DNA from: Wuchereria bancrofti
Taxonomy: Eukaryota > Nematoda > Chromadorea > Rhabditida > Onchocercidae
Direction of reading: 5' to 3'
NCBI GenBank assembly: GCA_005281725.1
Contig: SSBO01000012.1
Span: 9,585,099-9,649,098 of the forward strand
Length of the DNA: 64,000 nucleotides
The position numbers and the translations under genes are program-made. This document shows, one piece after another, positions 1 through 12,100 of the stretch (its first letter is position 1; each line of letters begins with the position of its first letter). The notes beneath the pieces are model-generated. The model saw only the letters and a list, made by a program, of their open reading frames with translations, did no database searches and was not told the DNA's origin.

Positions 1-2131
1 TTTCGACGATATCATCGTCTACTGAACTATCAATCAAAATCATTTCATTATTTTTGTATTGAACCTATAGCATATATAATAAGAATAAAACACCGTTTGA
101 ATATCGAAAAAAGAAGGATTCTCCACAGCATTCTTTAATGAAGCATGTAGCTTCGATGAACATAACTTAGTAATAATCATATCTTTCACACCACGAAGTG
201 TCTCAAACGCGCCGCGTTCCAGAGATAATAGCATCAAGCACGCACTACTGTCTTCCCAGATAAAAGAAACATAAGCATAAAGGTATCCCCTAAATTGTTT
301 CGGATACAAATTACAAATAATTTTATTAAAAGGAGGTAGATATAGTTTTGCATAAAAACATGATATCATTTCCTGTCATGGAATATGTAAGTGGAACTTC
401 ATCCCTCCCTTCATCTGAATCATACTAAATGTTTGAAAATGCAACATCTTACACAGAAGGTTGGTTGTTCGCTGACAGATAAGAAAAACTTGAAAAATTA
501 TGTCCCAAGAAAGAAAAACCAAGTCATGTATGAAAAAACCTACGTATCATTAAACTGTGGCAAGCATATAGGTATCCAATTATCGGCATTCTTTAACGAT
601 GGATTACAATCAATAAGGTTGATAAGAAGATGCAAATCGCATGGATTTAATGTAATACCTTTCATTCGAACTACCGTGATAAGCTGTCGGTTAGCTACAA
701 CCAATCCATATACAATATTTTTAACCTAAAACGACATTACTGAAGACAAGAGTGGAGAATAGTGGCTGCAACAAATTAAGTATCCTTCCAATATGCAGGA
801 AAATAAAAGTGAAATCTAAACAACTTAACTTTGCACTGTTTACTGCTGATATAATTGCACTTGTGAATTGTTCTCGATCTGCAAAAGCCATAGGAAATAT
901 CCGAACTGAACGCATGAACACTGCTATATCATTCCTATAACCGCACACTATAGCATTTAAATGTCTGTCTGTGCCTGAAAAGATATTTTCCACGAATATA
1001 CAGCATATAAAAGAAATGCTGAACATTAATGGAAACTATGAGATCGAAATAATAATGAATACTATTTTCTGTCTAACAAATAATTAATATAGTTTAAGAA
1101 AAACTATTTTTGATACACACAGAGTTCATAAACAGCACTGAAAAACATATACCTTTGAGCATAAATCGAAGATCAAAATTAGGTCCTTTAGTTTGAAAAA
1201 TCGAAATTAGTTGATCACGACAAATTATTGAAAGCATCTAGAATGTGAAACTGCTTAACTTCTTCAAAATGCCTTAATTATGTACTTAAAATGATAAGAA
1301 ACAAACATAATCATCTCCAGCGTTCAATCTTTTTGCCACTATAGTAAAATATGATAACTTAGTGAGCTTAGATATTATAGAATTTCAATTTTAAAATGAA
1401 AATAAATTATAAAATAATGTATCTTACGAACATTCTTCAAATTTTTTAAATTGGTTGAGAAAAAAGTCACCTGTTTATAAACAAGATCCACCTGAGCATC
1501 CAGCTGAAACCCGTCACGTGAAACAATACATAAAATAAGTGGACTTCGATAGGAGAAAGAAATTTGCATATGAGCCGAACGAATTCGTTTAAGACTATCA
1601 TTCCATGAAGTAACAACCATAACAAATGTTTGAATGAGTGCAATAAGTGAACATAATTGCTCTTCATGCCCACATGATGCAAAGATTGGTTTGCCAACTT
1701 CCGACAACACAAATACCTTAAGAATACAAAGAGATACTGAAAAAGAAAAGTAAGCAATACGTTGTATTTTTGGTAAAAGTACTATTGAAATTTCTTGAAT
1801 AGTACCGTAAATTCACGACGTGATAATTCATCAAGCAAAGTTTCATCACCACATTTGTTTTCCTCATACGGTTTATCATCAACTGTTCGTAATCCCTGCA
1901 AAAATTTTCATTGTAGTAAAAGCACACATTTCCTTGGAAATGTGAACTGGAATTCAAGTACCTATAAAATCAACAGAAAACAAACTGCTGCAGTTTTGTC
2001 GAGATCGACATCGAGCTCCTCGTTTGTTTCAGGTATATTTGTGCCGCCAGGCACTGCTGATGTCAATTCAGATTCAGAATCCAGCTTCACTAATCCGGCC
2101 AGTTCGTCGACGTCACATTACCAGTAATGAC
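1..2131 (-). CDS. sand-1: MON1/SAND-1 homologue (Mon1-Ccz1 Rab7 exchange factor subunit), 3'-truncated by window edge
   Basis: Known family role: Mon1 pairs with Ccz1 on endosomes and activates Rab7, driving the Rab5-to-Rab7 switch; the C. elegans member is SAND-1. Exons inferred from splice sites and phase: 1986-~2130, 1806-1895, 1471-1716, 1153-1237, 844-974, 544-725, 92-289 and <1-26, with introns of 65 to about 230 bp. Family landmarks read in order are VFVLSEVGKPIF, RSPLILCIVSR, QTKGPNFDLRFML, GLVVANRQLITVVR, LHLLINLIDCNPS, WIPICLPQFND and YLYAYVSFIWEDSSACLMLL, all in the MON1 longin-type core. Phases join without conflict from 1905 downward. The N-terminal exon reads an acidic stretch (DVDELAGLVKLDSESEL) but has no in-frame ATG or clear acceptor before an upstream stop, so the 5' end is unresolved. 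The C-terminal third lies outside the window. Identity is confident; exact ends are not. Confidence 0.88.
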
Positions 2132-3260
2132 ACAATTCCAAATACTTGGAAAGTCATTTTTTATAAAAGTAAAGAAATCTTCCCAGGATTTTGAAACACC
2201 TCGAAATTGCAATTAGAATTCCTTAACTTCCAAATATATCTTACTAGCAAGCATCTCTTTCATCCAATCACACTTAATCGTTATTCTTTCCACTTTCTCC
2301 AAATACTTTTCACACAAGAAAATTTAAAACTTCAATAATTCATGCTCTATACCATATACCTAAAGACACAGCTGGAATTTTGAAGTTACTCGAATGAGGA
2401 AGCCTGCGAACCATTACAACAATCTGTTAGTTAATAATGAATAAGCTGTGTATACTACCAATCGGTTGAGAATTGAATATTACACATTATAAAATGCTCA
2501 AAATAAGAATAACAATGTCTCAAAATTTCACATATTTGGAATGTAAAAAGTTAGGTCCAGAACTGCACTACATTTATTTATAAAATAAATTTCATCACTT
2601 TGTGGAAACGAATGTTCCATCAGATGATTAAAAACCCCAATAAAATGAATAATAACAAATAAGCAATTTGCCGAAATATAACAGTGCATAATATGTACAC
2701 ATTTCACTTACTTAAAATGAATCAATTCTAACCTTTCCTTAGAAATTCAAGACTTCATTGTTCTAAATGCCCTATCACAATTTTATGCCCGAATACAAAC
2801 ATCCTCAGTGTCGAGGAATGGCAGCAACGACACCATAAATTTTTTAAGATTTCTGTAGGATACAACTGCAAATTTTTGTATAGAACTTGCACTATGACAT
2901 AGCATCTTTTGAATCAAAATATAAGCACAGAAAAATAATACAATAAATTGTTTATATTATATTTATTTACATTCTACTTATATTATTAAGCAAAAAAAAT
3001 AATAATAACACTGATAAAGAATTCCAATACTTGTCCGTCACTCTAACGTTTTCCAAAATGTTTGCAAGAATTTTATAACATCTCTAATTCTAAACTTTCC
3101 ATAAGAAAACCGCCTAAGCCTTAATGTGTATCCGATATGAAAAAGAAAATTTATAACAAATACTTTCGAAACGTTAGCACTGGAAAATTGACACAGTTAT
3201 GGAAAACTTTTCACTTTTTAGTTTCTAAGGAACAAGTCAGTTCACTCCCCTGTACGTATA
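2132..3260. other. Intergenic gap between MON1 5' end and GRIPAP1-like 3' end
   Basis: About 1.1 kb of AT-rich sequence in which I see no convincing exon on either strand. It should hold the promoter and any missing first exon of the MON1 gene as well as the 3' UTR of the upstream coiled-coil gene. TTTATT runs near 2955-2970 would read AATAAA on the minus strand and could serve the coiled-coil gene, but the base composition makes such matches common. Confidence 0.5.
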
Positions 3261-6200
3261 TCAGATCAATTGCCATTTTTCTCCAGTAACGTCTGAATGT
3301 TCTGAAAAAAAAACATGAAACCTTAGATCAAGGAATCAAGGCATAAACATATTTAAATCATAACAAAAAGACATAATAGGGGAGTGCTCTTATTGTTAAC
3401 CCAGTTCTTTAAAAAAGCACCGGAGCTTAAGAAGAGTTCTAGCATAATATTCCGGCATTAAATTGAAATTTAAATTCACTATCGTCAATTCATAACGTTT
3501 AAGTCAACAAGAAACCAATCTAAGAAATGTCATACCAGCTGATGAATTTGACATTTGTGGACTATGATTAGTATCGCATATAGTATGCATCAAATGTGCA
3601 ATCTTTTCACTCTTTTCAATTACTTCTTTTCGCAATAAGCTATTCTCTTCTTCGTATTTATTTAACTAAAAAATAACAATTGATATTGAAATCCATCAAA
3701 TTCTAAACTAATTCACAGCAAATCCACTCTACTCTCTTTTTCCTTCCTCCAGAAACATATGGTTGATAGAATCTGCAAAAAATTAAGCACTTACAAGATC
3801 AGTGGTCTTAGCAAGTTTCATTCGCAAGACACTAAAACGATTAATTAATCTTGCATTAAAAGCATCTGAAACTGATGATGAAGAACTTTCTTCGTCAGAA
3901 TCCTGTAAACTACGTCTGATCAATTGTCGAGGATTAACGAGACAAGAAAATATCGTGAATATTGCTATAAAGATTAACGTTTGGTAAAGAGAATAATGTG
4001 GCTCGAATATCATTTCATATTTTAGTACATTATGATCCTTTCAGATGACGGAAACTTTCTCTTTTGAACCCAAATGAATGCAAGTTATAATTGCAATTTT
4101 CAAACATACGTGATTGAAAGATCTTTTAAATTCTGGCAGAGATGGCCAAGAGCAAAGGCTAGATTCTTCATCATCTTTCACTTTGAAACAATTCTGAGGA
4201 GTAGATGGTAGTCCAGCTACTTGCATGTGAGCGTTACCTACAATTTATAAAGACTTGTCACTAGTCTTACCTCAAGACAACTCTAACCAATTTTAATTAT
4301 GAAATACTATAAGCTAAAAATGATACCTAATAGAACATAATGCCCCAGCATCTACTAGAAAGACTGAGTTGCAAACTTAACACCACTCTTAAAACATATC
4401 ATTCCAATTTTTGAATGATGAACGCAAATGTGATGTTGCAAAAAAATTCACCGTGCGTACAGACATTAGCATTACTCATGCCAAGGATATAGTCCAAGCG
4501 CTTTTCGGCTTCTTCAGCGCGTTTTTGCTCCGATTGCACTTGACATTTTAATTCTTCCATCATTGAATACTAAATAAAAAAAGAAAAAAACAAACAGGTT
4601 AAATGTAGCTAGTAGCCAAAAATGATTGTATCATGCAAACTTGATGTACTTCAAGATTTGGTGTAGAATAACAAAATCCACATTCAACTAAATGGAACAG
4701 ATAAGGTTCACGAAAAAATCACCATACGTAATAGCTCCATTTCTTTACTAAATCTCATACCGTCTTCGTATCCATTCATATCTTCTCTCAATATCTTTTT
4801 AACCAGCTCCAAATTTTGAGCTATTGAAGTTTGTTCCTACAAATTGTAAATTAATCACCACCACACTTAGAATCATATTTAAATCACTTAAAATTTCAAA
4901 CAGCACTTGTTAAAGAACTAAAAAAAGATCTTGAAACCGTGAAAGATCGTAAAACTCCAAGTCGTGAAATTCGCTTAATTTAAAAAAAATCTATACTTCT
5001 TCTTTGGCGCGCTGCAACTCGAGTACGCGTATCTTTAATGCTTCAATTTCAGTGCAAAATCCTTGCTTCATTTCTTTCCAAGCCGCTTCTTCCGCTATCT
5101 TTTTCTCCTAAAAATTTGTTAATCCATATTTACTTAACTAAAATATTAAAGATCCTGACAAATGCAGTTAAACAAATATATCCATTGAAATGAATTAAGA
5201 GGAACAGTATGCGAACTGGCGGGACATATATCCTCATCGATCTTGTAAGCAAAGTTCAGCTTATAATTACAGTAAATCAAACAATTCTAATGATATCAAA
5301 CACTAACAAATCAACAAAAACAAGTGAGTTTGTTCTTTTAATATAAATCTACCAGTAACAAACTTTTTCAGCCAAAGCCTCAGCTTTTGTAGTCTGCAAT
5401 TCCATTTCAAGAATGTTCTGCAATTCTTGTCTTTCTTTCAGTAACACATCCTTTTCGGAAATGATTTTTTCGATCTCACGCAATCTTTCACATTCCATTT
5501 CCAGGCTTCGTATATATTCCTGCATTCATCAGTATACTCACCCACTTATATTTTAGACTTCTAGAACATCCTATGATAAAGTTATTTCTTCTCCAAAATA
5601 TTACAACATAATTTTACCATTAAATTGTTTGTTCTGCAAATAATGTACAAAAACAGTGCTAACTATTACGTACTTGTGGATCATCAGTTTGCGATTGCCC
5701 ATCAGAAGTAATAGCTTTTTCCATTAGTCCTTCATGCAAGCTCTGCAATTCTACGGTTGCTTCTTTTTTTTCTTTAAATTGTTTATCATTCGTGTATTGT
5801 TCCATAGCTTCTTGTAATTCGCGTTGCAAACTTGCTGACCTGATAAATGAAATCAATAAATCTAATTTAGCGTTATCTTGTTCAGTCAAATTATGGAAGA
5901 AAATATCTAATTGTGTTACCTTTCTCGCTCCATGTCGATTCCTTCGACTATCACTTCCTTCGTTGACAGCAGCTCCTGATTAGAAACTTTCACCTGAGCT
6001 ACCAGTGAGACTTTTTCCGTAGACATTTCTGAAAATGAAACAACTCTTTTAATACATAAACTGGATGATGTTGAACTATAATTTACCTTACTTAATCTCA
6101 TTGATTCAACATTAACTCATTTAAAACTTCGCAATAGAACCAACAACAGCCTATCATAGAAAACAGACCTCTACGTGAAGAGATTTCAATTTTAAATCCG

Positions 6201-8060
6201 AATTCTTCATTAACTTCCCTACATCACTTCTACTTTGTTTTAGAAAAATAATGTATTAAACATTGAGTGCAGCAGACAAAGTAAACACAATGAAATCATA
6301 CAATTTAGATATATTAAATTCCTTCACATCTAGAAGTAACAAATTTACCGACGAGATAAAAAATGAATACCTGCCAATTCCAATTCATTGGGGTCACCAA
6401 TCTCTCCGTATTCTTCTGATTTCATTTTCAGAATCTCACACTCCTTCACTGTCTAAAACAAGGTTCACTAAATTGCAAAATATTCAGTGATACATATACA
6501 ACAACGCTGAGCGGAGGCAGTAAAGAATGGTCAATAAACTTTATGCTTTAACAGTTATTGTAAGAAATTTTTTTTTAGTAAAAAATGCTTGGGATTTTAA
6601 ATCAAATTCCTGATGGGTTTATATGGAACTGAAATAATTCACATCAGCTACACAAAATTTATAATGAATTCTTGGAAAATAATAAACATTCAAAGAATGG
6701 AACCAAAATAAAAATCAGTATTAATCAAAACGTCGGAACGGTGTCTCTTTAATCCTTCGACATATTTTGTGATTAGGACTTCTGAAGTGAGACTTCACAA
6801 TCCAACCCGTAATTGTCCGAAGAACGATACAGAAAAGTAACATTCCACGAAGTGACACTGATGTTTATAGTCCTTTATTTCATTTGCCTCCCCTCTCTCA
6901 ATTTTTACTTCCACTTTGTTCGGAGATATCTTCATTCTGCTTTATGTTCCCAGTCAGTATTTGAGCAATAGATCCCAGAATTTGGTTCGTCGTGAAAAAA
7001 ACGACGCTTTCTAGCTAACAGATTGAAATAACTTCCGACTGATGGAGCCACTTACTCAGTATATCATGTTGGTTTAGCATCAAAAAATAAATGAAAATAA
7101 AAGAGAAACAGAACATTAAAACAACAAATGTAGGGTAAACATGAAAACAGCCGACTAATATAAAACAGTTAATGATGGAACTATACACGACTTAATTATG
7201 CATGTTCAGTCTACTCGATGGAAAAAAAAATGACTGTTCACATCGCAATCAATTCCTTACTTATCATATACTAAATACTTTGACATCCCATAAAGTACAA
7301 CAAATAACCCTATTCAGCTCTGAAAACATTGCTGCAATCGAAATTCCTCTTCTTGTGATAACAATTTACGTTGCAAGTGACAAATTTCATTTACTGGCTT
7401 TTCATTTGAATTATCCTTGTCCTTCTTACGACAAACAAGCTGAATTAATTAAGCATTCATCTGCATCTCGATTAATTACTCGAAATTCATCCCGGTATAG
7501 ATGTTACGTTCATTAGTTTCCAGTTTCGCAGTTTTTTTTTATAAAATGTTAAGATTTTGTTATCCTTTAGCATGCTACGTATGATACGATTCATTCTATT
7601 AGCCAAGTCCTGGAGACATAAAATACCACTGGGCCAAAGATAAAATTATTATAATCTTATACGAACATTGATGGATGAATTCCTCCATAAAACTTCCTAA
7701 TTCTTGATAATCACAGTTTCAGCAAATATTTGTGAATAAATTCATTAATAGAATTTCTATGCTCCCAGTAACTTTGAGAAACTCGTAATTAAATTATAAC
7801 CAAATTTCCACGTGAAAATCAAGATTCAAAATTTATATCTTAGGGATAAATAACAATGCTTCTGTGTCTTTGGACATTAAACTACCAATGTAATTCTTTT
7901 GACGTCTATTCTCTCCCAGTAATCCATAGTTACTACTGCGTAATTCCAGGAGCTGTTCCTGAAAACGATAGAATTCCTCTTCGGATATTGATCCGTTCAC
8001 ACTACTGACTGCTCTACTCTTCAGTTTATCATCAGCAGGAGTATCATTAGCAGCAGACAT
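3261..8060 (-). CDS. GRIPAP1: GRIPAP1/GRASP-1-like coiled-coil endosomal protein
   Basis: The first exon encodes SEEEFYRFQEQLLELRSSNY after a short Ser-rich leader, matching the conserved N-terminus of GRIP1-associated protein 1 (a Rab4-linked recycling-endosome scaffold). A later exon reads KLLSQEEEFRLQ, again as in GRIPAP1. Exons I can support, 5' to 3': ~7855-8060, ~7328-7439, 6371-6452, 5920-6028, 5674-5839, 5364-5519, 4997-5107, 4723-4836, 4452-4569, 4110-4237, 3795-3902, 3536-3665 and 3261-3301 (stop TGA). From 6452 onward every phase agrees. The product is rich in Glu/Lys/Gln heptads, with a Ser-rich acidic break (DSDEESSSSSVSDAF) near the C-terminus. One or more exons between 6452 and 7855 are missing from my model, since phases there do not close. 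ATG at 8058-8060 is preferred over one 15 bases upstream because the homology begins later. Role is inferred from family. Confidence 0.75.
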
Positions 8061-9165
8061 TGTTTTGATACACAAATATTAATAAATCTGTAATTATATG
8101 ATAAATGCAAATAGTTCTAATCAATTTGTGATAATTCTATCAATTTCATTCCATCAGCATAACTCTTCTGTTTGCAACAGTAATTTCTATTGTACTAACC
8201 AAACAATAAACAAAAAGCAAGCCCCGCATTATCGACTAATTCCCGCGGTGAAAGAAAACCATTGCAGCGAATTGATTCTCAACCTCTTCAGTGACTTCAC
8301 TTGAGTGCGGGCGCAATGAAAACTGCTGTTTTGAAATTAACTTTGTATTTGTTAAATCGTTTAGTTTTTTAAACGGAAGAGAATTTTGTTAATTTAGGGA
8401 TGGAAGAAATAATTGGAAAATTTTTACTTCGTTGTAAATTTGTCACTTTCATAAGTGATTTTTTTTTGTGGCCTGTATCTTTGTTTTGTATCAAATGAAA
8501 CAATATGTTTGTGATACTATTTTGATATTTCGTTAGTGATGCTGATCAGTGAATAAAAGATAACATTTCCCAACAGTAATATTGTTTATATAATATGAAT
8601 AACTAAATGATAATTAACTAAATGATACAGTGATAACTAGGAGAAAATATTTTTAACAAAACATATTTCCGCTCTATCGTATTATTTTTACTAAAATGCA
8701 AATTTATATTTTTAACCATTTGTTGTATATTTATTTGTTACGAAAAAGAGACATAATTCCCGTAATTTGTATCAATTGCACTTTTACTACTAATCCTATG
8801 ATTCAATTTATCACTTACGAATTCGTTGTTTTTCACCGATAAATATAATACCAGCATCATATTTGTAACATTTGCCATTTGCCACTATTCAATGATTAAT
8901 TTATTAAAAATGAAGTGATAACAAAGAATATTGGAATGATTAGTGCAATAATATAGGTTAGTAAGTACAGTTTTGTTCAAATTACTATCAACAAATTTCT
9001 TTTTTAATATCAAATCAGAAAACATAATGAAGAAAAAAAAAAGATTCAACAGTAAAACCAGTATGAGGTAACACGACAAATGATATGTATGGGAATATTA
9101 GCAATGTATCAGCTAATTAAAAAATTTTCCAAATATATATTTGACAGTGTCATTATAGCATTTAA
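8061..9165. other. Gap between GRIPAP1-like 5' end and nas-39 3' end
   Basis: About 1.1 kb, AT-rich. It must contain the promoter of the coiled-coil gene and the 3' UTR of the tolloid gene, both on the minus strand. A TTTATT at about 8900-8905 reads AATAAA on the minus strand, roughly 260 bases past the tolloid stop, and is a reasonable poly(A) signal candidate. No coding exon is supported. Confidence 0.4.
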
Positions 9166-12100
9166 TTAATTATTATTATTATTATTGATAATAGGTTCAC
9201 GTGGAGGTCGACGTGTTGTTGACGTAAATGGAGTGATTGTACCTGGTATACTTGATCGATATTCCACAATGAAACCTTTCTGTTCTTCGGACTCATCCGT
9301 AATTAGAAGTAGTAGCAAACTTCTTCCAGTTGATGTAAAAGATGATGGTAGCTTTAAAATTTATTTTCCTATTGAAATATTTGATGAAACTATTGAAAAA
9401 TAAATTGGAACAGTATTAACAAATTATGGAGTATATATTTATGTATTGGATAAGATTTGTAGGGAGAAGATATCGGTATTATTGATGAATCTTAGCAAAG
9501 ATGAATTTAAAGTAAAAGTTGTTTGTACATTTTTATGAGCCTTTATTTTGCATTGCAAGCAATCATAAGAAGATGTACTATACGGGATAGCCCTAATGTT
9601 TGTTATATTTTATGATGAGAATATAAAATTGAAATTATTACCTTATCGCCGCAATATCGAGCTACGCGATATTCTTCCAAAATTTCATCTCCATCATAAA
9701 TCTCTACGTAATCAAACTCGCAATTTGCCTCACGTTCTAAATCAAATTGAGCAAAACGAATGTTTACACCACGACTTGATTCTGCTACAATTCGCCATTC
9801 ACATCTAAAATCAAAATTTCATGCACTTTAATTTCATTTCAATTAATGTACAACTAAACTATACAATCATATCTCTTATCATTTCATACTATGATCATTT
9901 TAAATTATTTTGAATGTGTGTTTTTCCTTTTATGTGTTTTTCCTAGCTAACAGCAAAGGATAGAAAAAAAATGTAGCATTAAAGCAGTGGAATTCTTATC
10001 TTTAAATTAGCGTATAAGTAAAGATAATATATGAGTAATTGATATTGTAGATTTTTGATACTGTTAGTTCACCTCATTTTCTTCTCGTATTTACCATCAC
10101 TATAACGAGCATGAGAATAAATAAAACCAATAGTTTGTTCAGCTTTTAAATTACCACCACATACTGAAATTAAACGATGAAGTAAGCTGAACAGATCATG
10201 ATATCATGATCAAAATCAGGAAATTAAATCAATATCCTTCAAATTGAAACATTTTTGATAAGCTATCTCTATAAATCAAAAAGTACAACTCATTTAAATT
10301 TGTATAAATTAAAATTCATATAAGAATTACTGTCTGTTAATGGCCAATTTTTTTCCCATTTATTATCACATAAGATAAGCATACGTTGAATGCTTCTTTT
10401 CATAATTCATAATATCTAAGTAAAATTACCTAAAATTAATCTAACTCAACTAACTATGCATATATAACAAAAGTATAAATTATTCGATATACTTGAAGAA
10501 TAAAAAGCTTTAAATCCACGACGATTAACGCTTGCATCTGTAAGCATTGTCATGAATAATTGATTAGCGGTTGATTGTAAATTTAGTGGTATATCACTAC
10601 CGCAAAAAATTCCCAATGATGTAGCATCACTGTTACCACCGTCAAATATCTCGATATGATCGTATTTGCATGTATTATGTTCTTCAAACATGAATTCTTC
10701 AAAAGACTGTAAAATGTTTCTCTTTTTTCTTAATTTTATAACGATATAATTAATACTTAAAAAAAAAGAAAAATTTGTATCATAGTATCTATTTTCATCC
10801 CGATTATTTGGATATGTTATAAAAGAAAAAAAAAATGAATTTGTTAACTATTTCATTAATGTTTAAATAGATTCATTGCAAATTCATCGCTTATTAATAG
10901 TTCAAATTGATATTTTTTTTTTTTTGTTTTATTTCTTACTTTAAATTAGAATTTAATATAACATGAACAATACTAACAAGTGAGAGACGATGTCCTGGCG
11001 TAGTTACAAAATGCCAGTTGCAATTTTTTCCTTGTGGATAATTAAATGGATAATTTGGTGAAGTAATTTCACCTTCTGGATCATACACCTGTAAATTACA
11101 ATCACCTTCCTTACAATTATGTCCATCATCTGCTAAAACATAGCCATTTTCACATTCGCATTGATATGAGCCTGAAAAAATTTTTTTAATCTTAAAATTT
11201 GCATATAATTACACAAGATTAAAAGCTATTTATGCAAAAAAAAAGAAAAAGGCGAAACAAAATTAGAAAAAAAACTATCAAAATTTCCTAGAAATCTAAA
11301 CCATTCTATCTAATAAATTTGTGAATTAAATTTATCAACTTTTCAATTCTTAATATTACCTATTTATTAATTACAATATTAAAACTTGCAAAAACAAAAA
11401 ATTTTATGTAAGATAAAATTTAATGAATGAAACAACTAACCAATTGTATTTGTACAACGTTGTTGGCAACCGGCGTTATTATTACGACATTCATTCAAAT
11501 CAGTAATAAAATATGCCATAAAGCCATTTTTTTCAATCTATAAAAATGCAAAATATTTAGGAGGAAAAAAAGAAAGAAAGAAAAACTATAATAATTTTAT
11601 CATTCATTTTCTCTGTTTTCTTTATTAATTCGAATATTAAAATAGTTTAAACTTTTGTTAAATTATTTTGATTTGTTAAAACAAAAATTTTATTAAATTA
11701 TTTTATTTCAATTATCACAGTGTTAACTATTAGGTAATATATACCAAATAGCAATAAGAAAAGTATAAAAATTAAAAATAAAAATGAAAAAATTAGCAAA
11801 TAAAATACTGAACTGTATTATCAGAAACGAATAAAACTTTGATACGATTTGTTGTTGATGTATAAACTAATGAATTATAATATCCACAATATCGTTCTTC
11901 CATTCCTTCATAATTCTGTATGAGAACATAATCATATGAACATGCTGATTTCATTCCTTCCACATCAAAATGTGTAAAATTAACAATAATTTGATATTCA
12001 TTATTAGCTTCAATTTGCCAAATACATGTTTTAAGTGGTGCGTAATTCAATGGATAATTCGGACTATGAAATGTTCCATTGGATGCTTTTATAATACCAC

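Noticed and set aside
7579..7609. Possible small exon of the GRIPAP1-like gene (DLANRMNRIIR)
   Set aside because: The acceptor is good, but its phase does not fit the preceding exon and gives a stop, so it is not included in the model.
9185..9403. Plus-strand 72-codon open frame that could start with an upstream exon at about 8400
   Set aside because: The minus strand of the same bases encodes the conserved end of the tolloid's fifth CUB domain in correct phase with exon 9642-9804. The plus frame resembles nothing known.
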